64,000 nt of DNA from Centroberyx gerrardi (GCF_048128805.1 NC_136017.1:14966307-15030306); one strand, 5' to 3'. Shown: positions 33,909 to 46,425, numbered from the stretch's first letter. Numbers and translations: made by a program. Notes: generated by a model not told the origin, from the sequence alone.

Positions 33909-36900
33909 TCACAGCATGTTGGCGCTAGTGACGCCCACCGCCAACAGCGCGGCCCACAGGGTGGCGGCGGCGGTGGCCACGGCGCCGTTAAAGGTCTTGT
34001 CGTGGACGTAGCTGATGATGTGCATCGCCCCGCTGTAGGCCTCCTCGCAGGTCGGCTGGATCTGATCTTCGGGAAGCTTGAAGCCATATTGTCCCTTGTC
34101 TCTCAGCTCGAAGGTGTAGGCGAAGGGGATCCCTAACAGCCGAGCCCAGTCTCTGGACGAGCCGGAGTTGGGGTCTGCAGAGATAGAGAGGTTGATATTG
34201 TTGGCCATTATCGCGTTTTACTGTCCGACCACAAGATGAAATCATGGAGAGGGACTAAGGATCAGGCTGTATCCGTCAAATAATACTACTACTAATAATA
34301 ATAACTAGTAATTTCAAATTTTGTAATTTTGCTACAATTCATAAGATAAGATAAAATGAGATTGCACTTAATTGATCTCCTCATCATTCAATTCAATTCA
34401 TCATTACAAAATTGCTCAGGTGCCTTATACATGGGAGAAATGGAGAAATTTTCTTGGAAGTTATGGAGGATTTCAGAGTATCCAAAGTATAAAAGCTTTT
34501 TGCAAAATTGAGGACATTTGGTCAATATTTGCCGTTCCCATTCAGGTTTTCTAATTTGGCAAATAAAATATATATATAAACTGAGAATTGAACTTACAAA
34601 ATGACATTTTAATTGGTTCCCTTACCCCCCTACATACTCAAGCAGATGAGGGATTAAAATACATAGTGGCACTTTCTTAGAGTTAATGGCTTATAATGAG
34701 CTACAATGATGACCCAAAGTTCATATAAATAGCCTGTGTAGAAAAGCAAACTTAATGCAGGAAGACTAACTTCCCCATTAAGCTTTAAATGGCCTATTTA
34801 TTTAATTTGTCAGATTTGTCAGAGTTATCCTATAAGACCAGCAGGGATATCCATACTTACACAATATATCTGGCGAGGTTCCTACAGTGTAGTTCATCCC
34901 ATGGACCTTGTGAATGGCCTCTGCTGCACCCAAACCAACCTCCATCTAAGGAGCCAGACATTAGCATTAACTGTTGTCATATAGTCATTGAAATAGTAAG
35001 ACATCAGCAGACGAGTAGATTAGTCCAATGTAACTTGACGTAAATTCTACAGTTCTGACATGATGATGATGCAGAACATTAACGGAACAGCGAAACTGCA
35101 CATTTGCTTACTTTTTCTGTTGTCTTGAGAAGGGCCTAATGGTGATAAAACACACTGTCCTATGTGTACAAGTGCAACTGGCTTTAATTGTAAAGAACTA
35201 CAGAGGTGATCTATGTGACTAAGCTGTTAACACACTGAGCTGAGCTGGAACCACTGAGTGCCTTTACATGCACGTCAACACTGTCCCATTGATATTCAGG
35301 ATACTCAGGATTTCCAGTTCTGACATCAAACACCAGATAGGCTCACTACCTTCCTCATTACTTTCGGATGTGTGAACGACGAGAAAGTTTTCTGCATACT
35401 AACAAAAAAGTTTGTCACATGAAGACGCAGGTTCACAAGTCAGGAAATGGAGAGGAAAACGGAACAGCAGAGAACTCAACTCAATGAGGCAATAAGACCT
35501 AGCTATCTCCACCCTCTTCTCTTTCCCTGTCTCCTTCTCCTTCTCCTGTCTAGCACCCCCCCCCCCCCCCCCACACACAAACCCACCAAAGGACTGCTTC
35601 CGCTCCCCTACTCTCTGTCATTTAAATTCCTGGGGAACATCATCTGCAACACCCTCAAATTGAATGACAAGATCTCTGATCTAATCAGGAAGACCCTAGA
35701 GGACGTTCTTCTTACATTAATTTTGGCAGCCCAAAGTGTCATCCATTAAAGTCTGATGTGGCTCATCCTCCTGCCACTCCAAGGAAAGACTGCAGTGTGT
35801 CATTTGAATGGCTTAGAGCGCAGTCGGCTGCCGACTTCCCTCCATCAAAGACCTGCATGATGCCACAGTAAGGAAAAGGGCAACCTCCTGTTTTGCATAA
35901 TTCCCTCTGGAAGACGCTTCTGCATTACTACCTGCACCACCCACCACTGCAGGAGTTCCTTCCTAACAGCAGTCACCTCCTCAACCAGCCCTCCATTCTG
36001 CTCCTTGTCATTTTGTTTTGCACTATCAATTAGGGTTGGGACGATATGCTTATCTCACGATACGATTCAATACGTGATATGGGATTCACGATTCGATACA
36101 ACCACAATACAATGTAATAAAAGTTCAGTGACAACAAAGTCTGACTGTGCAGAATTATATTTTAGCAATGGCATTGGCTCGCTAAAATGTAAACAACAAT
36201 TTAAAAATGTCATTACAAAGTCAAAATGATATAATATTAATGGAGAGCTTGTGAAATTGTGATGGGCAAGCCGTCTCATTTGTGATTACTACAGCAGAAT
36301 AAAATGGAGCTAATATCGCAATTCATTTTTCTGCCCCACGATACGTATTGTCACATTTTTGTATCACGATATATTGAATTTCGATACATCATCCCATCAC
36401 TACTATCAATGCTTTGCAGCATTCTCAAGTTGTTCCTGTTCTGTTTGGCCTAAATTGTTACCGACTTTGCCAATGCTGCTACACTGCAACAGTTCTTTGT
36501 CTTTGAATGTATACATGCAGTGTTCAGGGTCTGAAATTATTATCATTATTAACATCCTTGTTTGAAAAATATATATTTATTATTTTGGCTGATAAAAATT
36601 ATACTTTGCAGGTTTTTTTTTTTAGTTTGCCAGCCCTTGGCAGATGAGCCAAAAAGTTAATTTTGGACACTTGGTGTGTTTATGTTTTCTTGTCTGCACT
36701 ATGTGTGAAGTCCTGATGAGTTTTGTCTTGCACCTACATCATCAGTCCTGTATTGTGTAACTGTCTGGTAATGTGTCAGCGCCAGTTAACCAGGTCACAT
36801 TCATTGTGCCTGTATACTAAGATACCTGATATATACCAATATTTGCTTGAATGCTAACGCGTACAGGTATACATTTTATCTCATTTACTGTTGGTTTTTT

Positions 36901-39900
36901 GTGATCTGCATAAGCTCCCATGGTAATATTCTGTTTATTTATGTACACTATACAGGGATATTCATAGTCAAGTTACGTGGGATATGAGGTACTATCCAGA
37001 ATACTGTGTGTATGTTAATTCCCAGGCATTTGTATGATGCAAATTGCTGTATTTGTAGGTTCTGTTCATACCAGCTCCTTGTAGTTGGGGGCGGTGACGT
37101 TGGGGTGTCCGTAGGGAACCAGGAGCAGCTGGCTGTAGGAGTGGATGGTGAGGAAACACAGCAAGTCCTCCTTCCGCTGCTCTACGAAGTAAGTCACGGC
37201 TTGGGCCTCGGACTCAGAAAGCGGCTTGGTGCCACAGTACACATTTGAGCAGCAGTCAGTCGATACACCTACGGCTGTAAAAACAAGCCAGAGAAATAGA
37301 AGACGTCATCTTGACATGCAGAAAAGATATCTTACATTTGATTAAGTTAACTTATGACACAGTAATGGGTGTGTAAGGAAAGTAGTCCTAATATTTTGTA
37401 CACTCATTAGTTGGTGTGTATGATTTGTCACACGATTTGCGCAATTGCTAACAAAGCCATGTGCCCTAAAGTTAAGATTTTAGTCACAACTTGTAGTTTT
37501 GGAGGTGGAGAATCACAACAACACTTACTGCCCCAGTTGGCGTTGAAGTTGCGGTTGAGATCAGTGCCGTAACAGTCGCAGCCCGCAGGTCCCGGTGACC
37601 TGGACTTCCTCCACAGCCGAGTCTAGACAGGTCAGAGTGGTCAGCCGGTTTAATCAGTCGGTCCTGATCAATTTATCGATTTAGCAATAAATAAAGCAGA
37701 GCATTTCACATTTCTCTACAGACTTAAGTACCCCGCCCTTTAAATGTTTCCAATCTCAAATATTGCCTGGGATTGCTTTTGGGTATTACTTTTTGGTATT
37801 CATCAGTCTGAAAACAGGATATTTAATATATTTGGGGCCTACTGAACATCAGAAATTCCATCCATTTCCCCGCTGATTGGATCGTAACTCATTTGACTAC
37901 TGTTCCTGTATTGGCCTCCATTCTTCCATCTCCTTCATTTCCATCCTACCCTGTAGATGGGCAGCTTGATAGCTGGAGAAGCTTGCTACTGGTATTTTTC
38001 ATTAACTCTATTTATTAGGGACATTTTTAATACAGCGTGCAGGTTCTTATCTTCTCTGAGTAGCCTAGTGCACTGAAAGTAGTAAAAAGGTATGAGCACT
38101 GACTGTGTTGTCCCTCCAGGAGTAGATGTAGCCGTCCACGTTGAGCACGGGCGTGACGTAGAAGTCCATGTTCTTCATCATCTCGTTTACTTTGGGGTCT
38201 GTTTTGTACGTCTGCAGGATCTGATGTGGAAGAGCAAGTGGAGATGTAAACATTAGGGTTAGACCGATAGTTTGTTTGGCTGACATATCGGGCCAGTATT
38301 GGCCTTTGATTAAATATCGGATATTAACTTGAGTATCATCCACCACCAACATGATGGAGGCTCGTCCCAGACCGTAAAACAGTCTGTCAAACCTGCAATA
38401 GAATTTGATTTTTGAAAATTAATTCTTCATTTAAAGAGTAACTAAACCCCACCCAATCTGTGGTGAAGCCTGACACCTACTGGTGAAAAGTAGGGTACTG
38501 AACTGGCCTTCTGCTATTGGCTGGCCTTTGAGCCAGGTGATGTCACCCTCTACAGAGTACAACAGGTGGTGACATCAGCATTCAAAAACCCTCATCAGCT
38601 GAATCCTAGTATGTTCAGTCATGACACACATATTCCATCTCTCTCCATGATGGTCTAAATGTGGTTTCGTAGGCTTTTCCACCCTGACAAGAATAAAACT
38701 CTGTGGGAAAGACTGAATACTTGTATTTTTGAAAATGGTCAAATGTAAAGATACTGAATACTGTCACAGAATATCGGGTATTGCCAGCTTTAGTTAAAAA
38801 TATCTTCAGCATTCAAAAACCCTCATCAGCTGAATCCTAGTATGTTCAGTCATAACACACATATTCCATCTCTCTCTTTGTCTCGTGCACACACACACAC
38901 ACACACACACACTCTCACTCACCTGTCGGACAAAGTATTGACAGAAGGCAGGGGAGATCCATTCCCTGGCATGGATACCACAGTCCATCCAGATAGCCTT
39001 CTTCTTCACTCCAGTGCTGATGCCGACCTGCAAGACAAGCGGGGGAGATTCTCATTACTATGCCACACACTCACACACAACATCGATACATTCCAGTACT
39101 GGACCATGCTGATTTATCATAGTATGCCAGATCATTAATTCAATGAATTGTGTGAAAGGTGGATTACCTTGAGCAAACTAATTTCCCTCTTCTCATAGGT
39201 CTCGCCATAGGGCACCCTGGACACGACATCAGGGTGATCTGTTATGAGCTGGGCCATCCAAGTGGTGATCTGTAGGGTGGAGCAGCATTACATATAGGTG
39301 TGTGTGTGTGTGTGTGTGTGTAGTAACCTGTCAGAATAATTTGGTGTGCCAAGTGGTTGGGCTTTCTTACCTCTGGCATGGGGTGATATTTGTAGTAGTC
39401 ATACTCCACTCTGTAACACACACGCACACACACACACACACACACACAGACCAAACACATTAGACTGAGAGTAGTACAGATTTTCTGTACAGTATTTCCT
39501 AACGCCATACATTCACGCTTTGCCATAGGAAAACAACATGTCTTGAAATGAAACCTTGCCTTTCATATAACCCAAATTAAAGGTTGTCTTTGTCATTTCT
39601 GTGTCTACAGTAAAACTCAGATCTGTAATCTGCAGGCCAATTATAATTATCAGGTAGATATTTAAAGATGGTAAATTACAAATATGGAAGAATTTATCTC
39701 AGTTTCAATATTCAACATTTATTTGGTTCCAAGGTTGAGGATGAACAGATCAGGATTGCGGTAATCGGATCAAAGAAGAACTACAGATACTTTGAAAAAA
39801 TAGTTAATTAAGTGTTGGATTCCTCACAAACAGGTTTGAGCGGAAAAAGCACTTAGATTCTGAGATTATACGCAGACATAGTTTTAAGTCTTTAAATTGA

Positions 39901-40223
39901 TGCGTTTAAATATATTTTATGCATTTTGGATGCAAGGTGATTCAAAAGTAACCGATAATAATCAGATTATGTTACCAGTAGATTACATTAATTTATTACA
40001 AATTTCAGCAGGTAATCAGTATTTCTGTAACACATTACATATTCAAAGTAACTTTCCCAGCCCTGGTTGCTCTGCATTACCATTCTGCCAGTTAGTATTT
40101 GACACATTGTAGCTTGTATTAACTACCGGTGTGTAACTTTCTGCCCCAAACTCACCTTTCCACCGTTGCTGCTCCAACTGTTGAAAGCAGCATGAAAAGG
40201 GCCAATTCCATAGAGTTCAGCAT
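33909..40223 (-). CDS. cpo: Carboxypeptidase O (M14 metallocarboxypeptidase, GPI-anchored), 9 exons
   Basis: CPO trims C-terminal acidic residues from dietary peptides at the intestinal brush border. Exons, in transcript order: 40223-40156, 39410-39371, 39269-39168, 39027-38923, 38220-38104, 37622-37529, 37268-37072, 34945-34861, 34174-33909; 357 aa, all phases consistent. A signal peptide occupies about residues 1-20. There is no activation propeptide, as in mammalian CPO. Zinc ligands are His89 and Glu92 (GIHAREW) and His218 (TIHSYSQ); the catalytic Glu292 is in YTFELRD. DLNRNF and [11 protein letters not shown] are intact. Arg277 in SGSSRDWA occupies the specificity position that is Arg in CPO, Ile in CPA and Asp in CPB, supporting acidic preference. 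The C-terminus is a hydrophobic tail suited to GPI attachment. Several introns carry microsatellites beside splice sites. Confidence 0.93.
34946..37071 (-). other. cpo intron 7
   Basis: A 2.1-kb intron with no coding signal. It holds a poly-C run (about 35557-35572) followed by ACACACA, and a hAT MITE (36031-36402). Confidence 0.6.
36031..36402. mobile_element. hAT MITE with 8-bp target duplication
   Basis: CTATCAAT is duplicated at 36023-36030 and 36403-36410. The ends TAGGGTTGGGACGAT and ATCATCCCATCACTA are near-perfect inverted repeats. CGATA-type words recur inside. It is noncoding. Confidence 0.75.
38576..38876. repeat. Direct 70-bp duplication with 231-bp period
   Basis: The block beginning CAGCATTCAAAAACCC occurs at 38576-38645 and again at 38807-38876 with about one difference. 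The sequence between is an interspersed repeat also found at about 61983-62110. Confidence 0.8.
38889..38912. repeat. (CA)n at the cpo exon 4 donor
   Basis: Read on the minus strand it is a GT run starting a few nt after the exon 4 donor (GTGAGTGAGAGTG). Confidence 0.85.
39299..39449. repeat. GT and CA microsatellites flanking cpo exon 2
   Basis: (GT)n at about 39299-39320 and (CA)n at about 39419-39448 lie on either side of the 40-nt exon 2. The second abuts its acceptor. Confidence 0.85.
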
Positions 40224-40290
40224 TGTGGCTTTTTGAAAACTAATTGCTTCTTTGCGGCTACCAAATAGACTGACCTCAGTATATGACAGC

Positions 40291-40297
40291 CTTTATA
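40291..40297 (-). promoter_or_regulatory. TATA-like box of cpo
   Basis: TATAAAG on the minus strand (within CTACTATAAAGGCTG), about 70 nt upstream of the cpo ATG. The spacing suits a short 5' UTR. Confidence 0.5.
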
Positions 40298-41688
40298 GTA
40301 GCCACCTATCTGATAAAGACACACCTTTGCCTTGATCACAAGCCACCAGCAGAACACTGGTTTATGAGTTGATTGACTTGGCTTGGTTAATGTGTAATGT
40401 GAGCTGAGTAGTACTTAAGGTCCTGGCACTGTCAATGGCAATATCTCATTGGATTTCGAGTTTTATTCTCTCCTAACTCTAATTCATGTCTGGCAATTTT
40501 ATTGTTTATCTTATTTTATGTTATTGTTTTATTGTTTGTAAAGCAACTTGTAGTGGAAGTAGTAGTAGTTTTAGTAGTAGTGGTAGCCACTAGCCACTAG
40601 GTTCTTCTAGATGTTTATCTGTATACAGTAGATCTATGGAATGGAAATATCATATGTTGACAATTAGAGGGGAAGGTGGACATTGTTTAGGTTACACATA
40701 TGTGACGTAAAACTGGCTAAAACTGGAATTCCACTCTTGATTTTAAGGGGAAATGTCAACAACTTGCTGCTTTGCTTCAACAGTCTCTGTTATCAACACT
40801 CACTCAGTAAAGGTTGGTCATGTTCTCATTTGAGCGCTGCCCTTTTGCATGGAAAAGTGACAGGTTATGTTTGTCGATATTGTTCAGCTCCATCACTCAC
40901 TCCGATTTGCTGCTCATCACCTAGTGAGATGAAAAATCTAGATTTGAGCCAAAACGATCAGATAAAATGCTGGATAAAGTCCTCTCTAGACATCTAACTT
41001 GCTATGTTAGCCTTCTCCATTCCCTGTCCAATATGAGAGTTAAGTGTTTCTCAACTTTCAATAAATCCCCTCTAGTTCACTCTGTTCTCCAGGGTTTGTA
41101 TTCAACATGCCTCCTAGAGCAGTTGTGATGACCTACTTGGGAACTGATGTGAAGTCAGTACTGTGCATGGTGTGGAGACTGCATGATGGCATGGAATTGA
41201 TGATGGCATTCTGTTTCTGCTGTTGAAGCACTGAAGTCCTCCTTCAGTGGGAACACGACATAATCACAACATATGGGACATCCCGAGGGACATAGTTGTG
41301 TGTAATTCACAACTGTTTCTATTGATGTTATCATGTTCAACAAGGTGTACAGGATTACAGCTGGTCACAATGACACATTTTTATTAAGGGAATGTGATAG
41401 GGAGATACATCGATTGATCAGTCTTGATAGGCAGAGAAAGAGAGGGAAAGAACAAGAGAATGAAAGTAATCACTAATAAAAGGTAGAGACTAATGAGGAA
41501 GAGCAAAGGTCCAACATGTCATAAATGCAGATGCTACACAGTTTACTCAACTCAACAACAGGACAAATCTTTATAATGTAGAAGCCAATGTACAGTAGGG
41601 TAGGAAGGTGATGCAAATTACATGGTGTGCAGTAGTCCCATTTAGTATGTTTGTGTAGTATTAGTATTAGTGTATCATGTATGCAAAC
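40298..41688. other. Region upstream of cpo
   Basis: No gene and no clear repeat structure seen, apart from short TAGTAG words near 40560. Confidence 0.5.
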
Positions 41689-41817
41689 AGCTTTTATTCA
41701 AATACAAAATAGAAACAGGTGCGCTTCTTCCAAAAGGCTGCTTTGTAGCTGGGTGCTGGACTTTAATGATAGCATCAAGTAATAAAATCTTCATTTGGGA
41801 GTGTAACCACAAATGAG

Positions 41818-43542
41818 TTGCCAGTCTGCATTGTAAAAGACTCATGTACTCTAACTGATAAATCAGCCATTCTTAACTGCTTTAATGAACATTTTGTTTC
41901 TTCAGGTTCTTTATTTGAGTCTTTACATCCAGATCCAAAACAGCCTAATGAGCAGAGGGTTTACTCTTCACCACCCCCAATTAATTCTATGGTTCAACCA
42001 TTCAATCTTACTCCTCTTGATGTGATAGAGGTCCATAGAGCCTTAAAGCATCTGGATCCTAATAAATCTGCAGGTCCTGACAAGCTTGATCCTTACTTTC
42101 TCAAGTTGGCTGTAGACTTTATAGCAGAACCTCTGACTCATATTTTTAATCTTACCCTTTCCAACAATGAGATTCCTAACATATGGAAATCTGCCTATGT
42201 TCTCCCTTTGCTGAAAGGAGGTGATCCCTCAGTTGTTAATAACTACAGGCCGATCTCTAAATTATGTGTTTTAGCTAAAGTCCTTGAAAAGTTTGTTAGT
42301 GAACAACTTAAAGAATTTTTAGACACAAATGGTATTCTATCACAACATCAGTCAGGCTTTAGAAAACAACACAGCACAATAACCGCTGCTATTAAAGCTA
42401 TTAAATATTGTGCAGCTCTTTTTATTGATTTGTCCAAGGCTTTTGACACAGTTGACCATGTCACCTTGGCAGATAGACTCTACAATATTGGCTTATCTGG
42501 GCATGCTGTAAGTTGGTTTTCAAATTACTTGTCAGCTAGAACACAATGCGTCCAGTTTGCTGGGTCTTCCTCTTCCTTCCTCCCTGTATCAAAGGGCGTG
42601 CCCCAGGGTTCCATACTAGGACCACTGCTGTTCTCCATATATGTAAATAATCTTTGTGATAATTTATCAAATGCTGCGTTCCATTTTTATGCAGATGATA
42701 CAGTTATCTATTGCTCATCCCCTTCAGTAGTACAAACCCTTGAATTCCTGCAGTCTGCCTTTGATGTTGTTCAGTCCCATTTGACTCAACTTAAGCTGGT
42801 GTTAAATGCAGACAAATCCAAATTCATGCTATTTTCAAATGGCAAAGAGCTACCATCTAATCTTCCTAAGACCTCAACTGCTCAAGGGGTTGAAATTGAA
42901 ATGGTCACAACATATAAGTATTTAGGTATTATTATTGATCAGAAGTTGTCATTCAAATCACACATTGAAAACCTTGTTTCCAAGCTGAAAATTAAATTAA
43001 GTTTCTTTTTTAGGAATAAATCCTGTTTCTCCTTCCAGGCAAGGAAACACTTGATTTCAGCAACTTTTTTACCTTTATTGGACTACGGCGATCTGCTCTT
43101 TATGAATGCACCTGACCAGTTCCTAAAGAAGTTGGATACTGTATACCATTGTGCTTTACGTTTTATTACTGGCTGTGGCAATCTCGTACACCACTGTACT
43201 CTGTATGCTGCTGCTAAGTGTCCATCTCTGTATGTCCGCAGACTTTCGCATTGGTTGGCTTTTATATATAAATCTCTCCTTGGGCTGGTTCCTCCTTATC
43301 TGTGTACATACATGTGTGAAAACCAAAATCAATATGGCCTGCGCTCTCACGATATTCTACAGATGTCGGTCCCCAGAGTTAGAAGAGAATTAGGCAAAAA
43401 AGCTTTTAAATACACTGCCCCTTCTTCCTGGAATAATCTACAGAAGGACCTGAAATTGTCAGAGCTGATTACTATGGGGGAATTTAAGTCAATTTTAAAG
43501 GATCGAGAAAATAGTACTCTTGGTCAATGTGATTGCTCCTAA
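41818..43542 (+). CDS. LINE reverse transcriptase, partial
   Basis: About 574 codons without a stop; the frame is open from 41773 and the drawn start at 41818 is TTG, so the true start is not defined. RT motifs in order: KSAGPDKLDPYFLK, NNYRPISKLCVLAKVLEKF, QSGFRKQHSTITA, AALFIDLSKAFDTVDH, GVPQGSILGPLLF and the catalytic FYADDTVIYC, followed by the C-terminal thumb and tail. Compared with related RTs, about 11-14 residues are missing between HSTITAAIKAIK and YCAALF (about 42391-42415), an in-frame deletion before the catalytic Asp of FIDLS. The YADD box is intact. The copy is young or constrained by chance, and probably inactive because it lacks a 5' half. Confidence 0.85.
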   Translation: MPVCIVKDSCTLTDKSAILNCFNEHFVSSGSLFESLHPDPKQPNEQRVYSSPPPINSMVQPFNLTPLDVIEVHRALKHLDPNKSAGPDKLDPYFLKLAVDFIAEPLTHIFNLTLSNNEIPNIWKSAYVLPLLKGGDPSVVNNYRPISKLCVLAKVLEKFVSEQLKEFLDTNGILSQHQSGFRKQHSTITAAIKAIKYCAALFIDLSKAFDTVDHVTLADRLYNIGLSGHAVSWFSNYLSARTQCVQFAGSSSSFLPVSKGVPQGSILGPLLFSIYVNNLCDNLSNAAFHFYADDTVIYCSSPSVVQTLEFLQSAFDVVQSHLTQLKLVLNADKSKFMLFSNGKELPSNLPKTSTAQGVEIEMVTTYKYLGIIIDQKLSFKSHIENLVSKLKIKLSFFFRNKSCFSFQARKHLISATFLPLLDYGDLLFMNAPDQFLKKLDTVYHCALRFITGCGNLVHHCTLYAAAKCPSLYVRRLSHWLAFIYKSLLGLVPPYLCTYMCENQNQYGLRSHDILQMSVPRVRRELGKKAFKYTAPSSWNNLQKDLKLSELITMGEFKSILKDRENSTLGQCDCS

Positions 43543-43785
43543 ATTTTCACTGAAATCGTTTTAGAAAATTGTACCTGTTTATGCATCATAACTGGATTTT
43601 TGTCCTTGACCTTGTATTGCATATTAACTGGATACTGTGTTCTTTCGTTTGTAGTGTGTGACAGTTGTATTTGTCTGTTTGTATTGTTTGTGTCTATTGT
43701 TGTAACGTTTATGCTGCTCTCTTGGCCAGGTCACTCCTGAAAAAGAGATTTTAATCTCAATGAGACTTTTACCTGGTTAAATAAA

Positions 43786-43820
<35 letters not shown>

Positions 43821-43823
<3 letters not shown>

Positions 43824-43966
43824 AGGATGTATCTTGATGCTCTGATGAAGGTGTAATACCGAAACGCGTTAGCAGTCACGGGCAAAAAATAAATTGGTGA
43901 AAATGAGGTGACGTCTTCTTCGTTATATTCTCTTTTATTATTGGTGTGCTGCTTTCTTTCAACTTT
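43821..43966. repeat. Extra repeat fragment behind the LINE
   Basis: The segment after the TA run contains GCTCTGATGAAGGTGTAATA and GAAACGCGTTAG. It lies inside the direct repeats bounding the insertion, so it may have been carried along or inserted next to it. Confidence 0.4.
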
Positions 43967-45035
43967 AGCTTTTATTCAAACTTAGGACCTTTTATCTGTT
44001 TCCGCCGTCGTAATGAAATGTTAGCAACTGGCAAATTTACATAAATACAAACATTTTTGTAATACGGCTTTGGATGTTTTTTGTCTTTAAAATAACGCAA
44101 ATGAAGCAGTATCAAATGAGTACTAACTTGCGGATTAGTATTTGATGGAATTTGATCATTGCATTTAGTGTGTTTTACATACAGTATATATGTGTATATA
44201 TATTTTTAACAAACCAATTCGTAGCTGATTTACGTTTGACTGTACTTTGACTGTACATGGTGGCTAGACTTTAGGGAAACTTGAAGTGTTTGGTCATTGA
44301 ACATTTCTTCATTCATAAATATACAGAATATTCAATAAAAATGTCTACCAAAAGGCATATGTGATGTTAAATTGCATAATGTAGGACCCAAGTGTTCATT
44401 TGTTGCCAGTTGTACATGGTACATGGCTGAACCTTGGATCTTCCAGTGTCCTTGTATTCACTTGACTGGTTGGGTTGTAATTATTTGCAGTTGGTGGATG
44501 AAAGAAATCTTTGTGGATGTAATCAGTTCATCAGTCTATCAGATAATGATTGGTTACCTGGCACTTGGTATTATTGCTTGTTCCATTACAGCAATGTCCA
44601 CATTCTCATAAGGGACAGTGGTTATATAACATTATTGTTTGTGAAATGAGCAGCAGGTGGTGTCTCTTGTGCAATCTCACCATCTGTTTCACCCTCTCAG
44701 TTATTATTATGTGTCATACTTCGCCATACAGTATCAAAGAGCAGGGGTTCCCAACATTTTTTGGAAGGTGACCCCAGCATTTCAAACACGTTAAACTTGT
44801 GTGTTCATATTGTACCAGAAGCATAAACAATGTCTCATTTCTCAGTGGGACAGAAATGAAGCTGGTCTACCTCAGCTGTGAACAGGCAGGCTGCTTACAG
44901 CCTCTCAGCAATCCAATCTAGAATTTCATTTGGAAATAACAAGCTGAAATTACTATGGCTAATTTAATTTGACACAAAACTTTTCCAGGAATCTGATTTT
45001 CATATCAGGGATCACTGCATGAGGTTTGGCTGGCA

Positions 45036-45085
45036 GGATGGTGTAGCGGTTACAGCTTCAGTCACAGGTTTGATCCCTGCAGCAG
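45036..45085 (+). repeat. tRNA-derived SINE fragment
   Basis: ATGGTGTAGCGGTTACAGC (box A-like) and CACAGGTTTGATCCC (box B-like) at tRNA spacing, without an intact tRNA fold. Confidence 0.5.
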
Positions 45086-46265
45086 CCGGTGAGTCCTGCT
45101 GAAGTGTGGTAATCCTGTTTGGAGAAACTGTGGTGTTTTCTTCCCAGAGATCACCTGTCAATCAAACAGTGTGTCCAGTACTGTGACGTCTTCTTCCTTG
45201 GATTTTCTGTTGATGCAGTTTGAGTTTCTCTTTTCTTTGTCTGTTCAGCCATGGTGGCTATCACTGCTCATGCTAACTACCCAGTTCTTCTTCTGGTTAT
45301 TCCAAACAAACGTAAAACGCATCACTTCCTTTTCACCAGAGGATTTTTTACAGGAAAGAGCTACCAGATAACGGGTGTTTAGAACAGCAAATGGAAAAGC
45401 TTTCATGAACTGGGTGTAGTGTTAGCCTATATACTGTATGTCTCTTTTGTGTTATAGTGATCAGTAATAGAGAGTAGCAAAAGGGACATTTACTACTACT
45501 CTCAGGTGGTTCTGCTTTTAGATAGACTTGGTGGTTTCCCAGTAAAACCTTTACAGGGAACATCCGACCAGCAGAGGTCAGTACAATGCTGGATTTAGAT
45601 GAAACCTGTAGTGTACCATCAAAGACTAAGACAGGTGATGTGAGCAGAGGCAAGAAAGAAGATTAAGCTATGTGTTGACTGGGATGGACGATGTCCTGGA
45701 ATGACAAACTGTGCAGCTCCCATCCTTTGTTACACTTGTTACACAGTTTTATCCTTAAATACATTGTATCTATTGTGGGAATAAATCATTGAACCTGAAG
45801 CTAAAAAAAATTAGAATCTCTTAAATAAAATAGGATCCAGTGTGTGCAGGTGTCATTTAAGAACTTAAGTTACCTACTGTTTGTTAAAAAGTACCAAAGA
45901 TTCTTACGAAAATCTTACAGCAAAGGCATTTTGTACAAGTAGGTGTAGGTTTTTTTCAGATGGATAGAACAAAACTCTTCAGTAATTAAGTCTTGGCATC
46001 ATCAACATTCTCCTTGTGCCTTCTAATCCACGTTTCAACCTATTGAGATTCAATTATGAACAAGGTGGAGCCTTTTCTCTGTTCCGTGTCTCTGGCTGTT
46101 TTGTGATAATACAACTGCAGTACAATGCTTGCATGCTAAACTACGCCTCAGCAACAAAGTCTTTGCTGACATGTGCATCATGTCTATTCATGAGCTGCTT
46201 ATAAGATATTACAGAGACAAGACCTGTCTCAGCCTTGCCCCTGTGTGGACAAACCCGAGAGACAC

Positions 46266-46425
46266 TGTGTGTGTGTGTGTGTGTGTGTGTGTCCCAGATG
46301 GAGAATCAAAGCACACATCACAGGCTGTTTCTTCATAATGATAGATGAAAGTACTAATGCTTTGAGATGAGAGAGGCAGGCCGCTCTGTTGCACTCAGAC
46401 ACAACCTTACAACACTTGACAAACC

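Larger units (their letters stand above)
41703..43966 (+). mobile_element. 5'-truncated LINE (CR1/L2/Rex-type), with direct repeats at the edges
   Basis: It carries one long reverse-transcriptase frame, then a 3' tail (TCTCAATGAGACTTTTACCTGG, split by 'gtta', AATAAAGG) ending in a (TA)n run at about 43792-43820, as in teleost CR1/L2-type elements. No endonuclease segment precedes the RT, so the copy is 5'-truncated. AGCTTTTATTCAAA occurs at 41689-41702 and 43967-43980, a possible target duplication that also encloses about 146 bp of extra sequence after the TA run. Confidence 0.75.
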
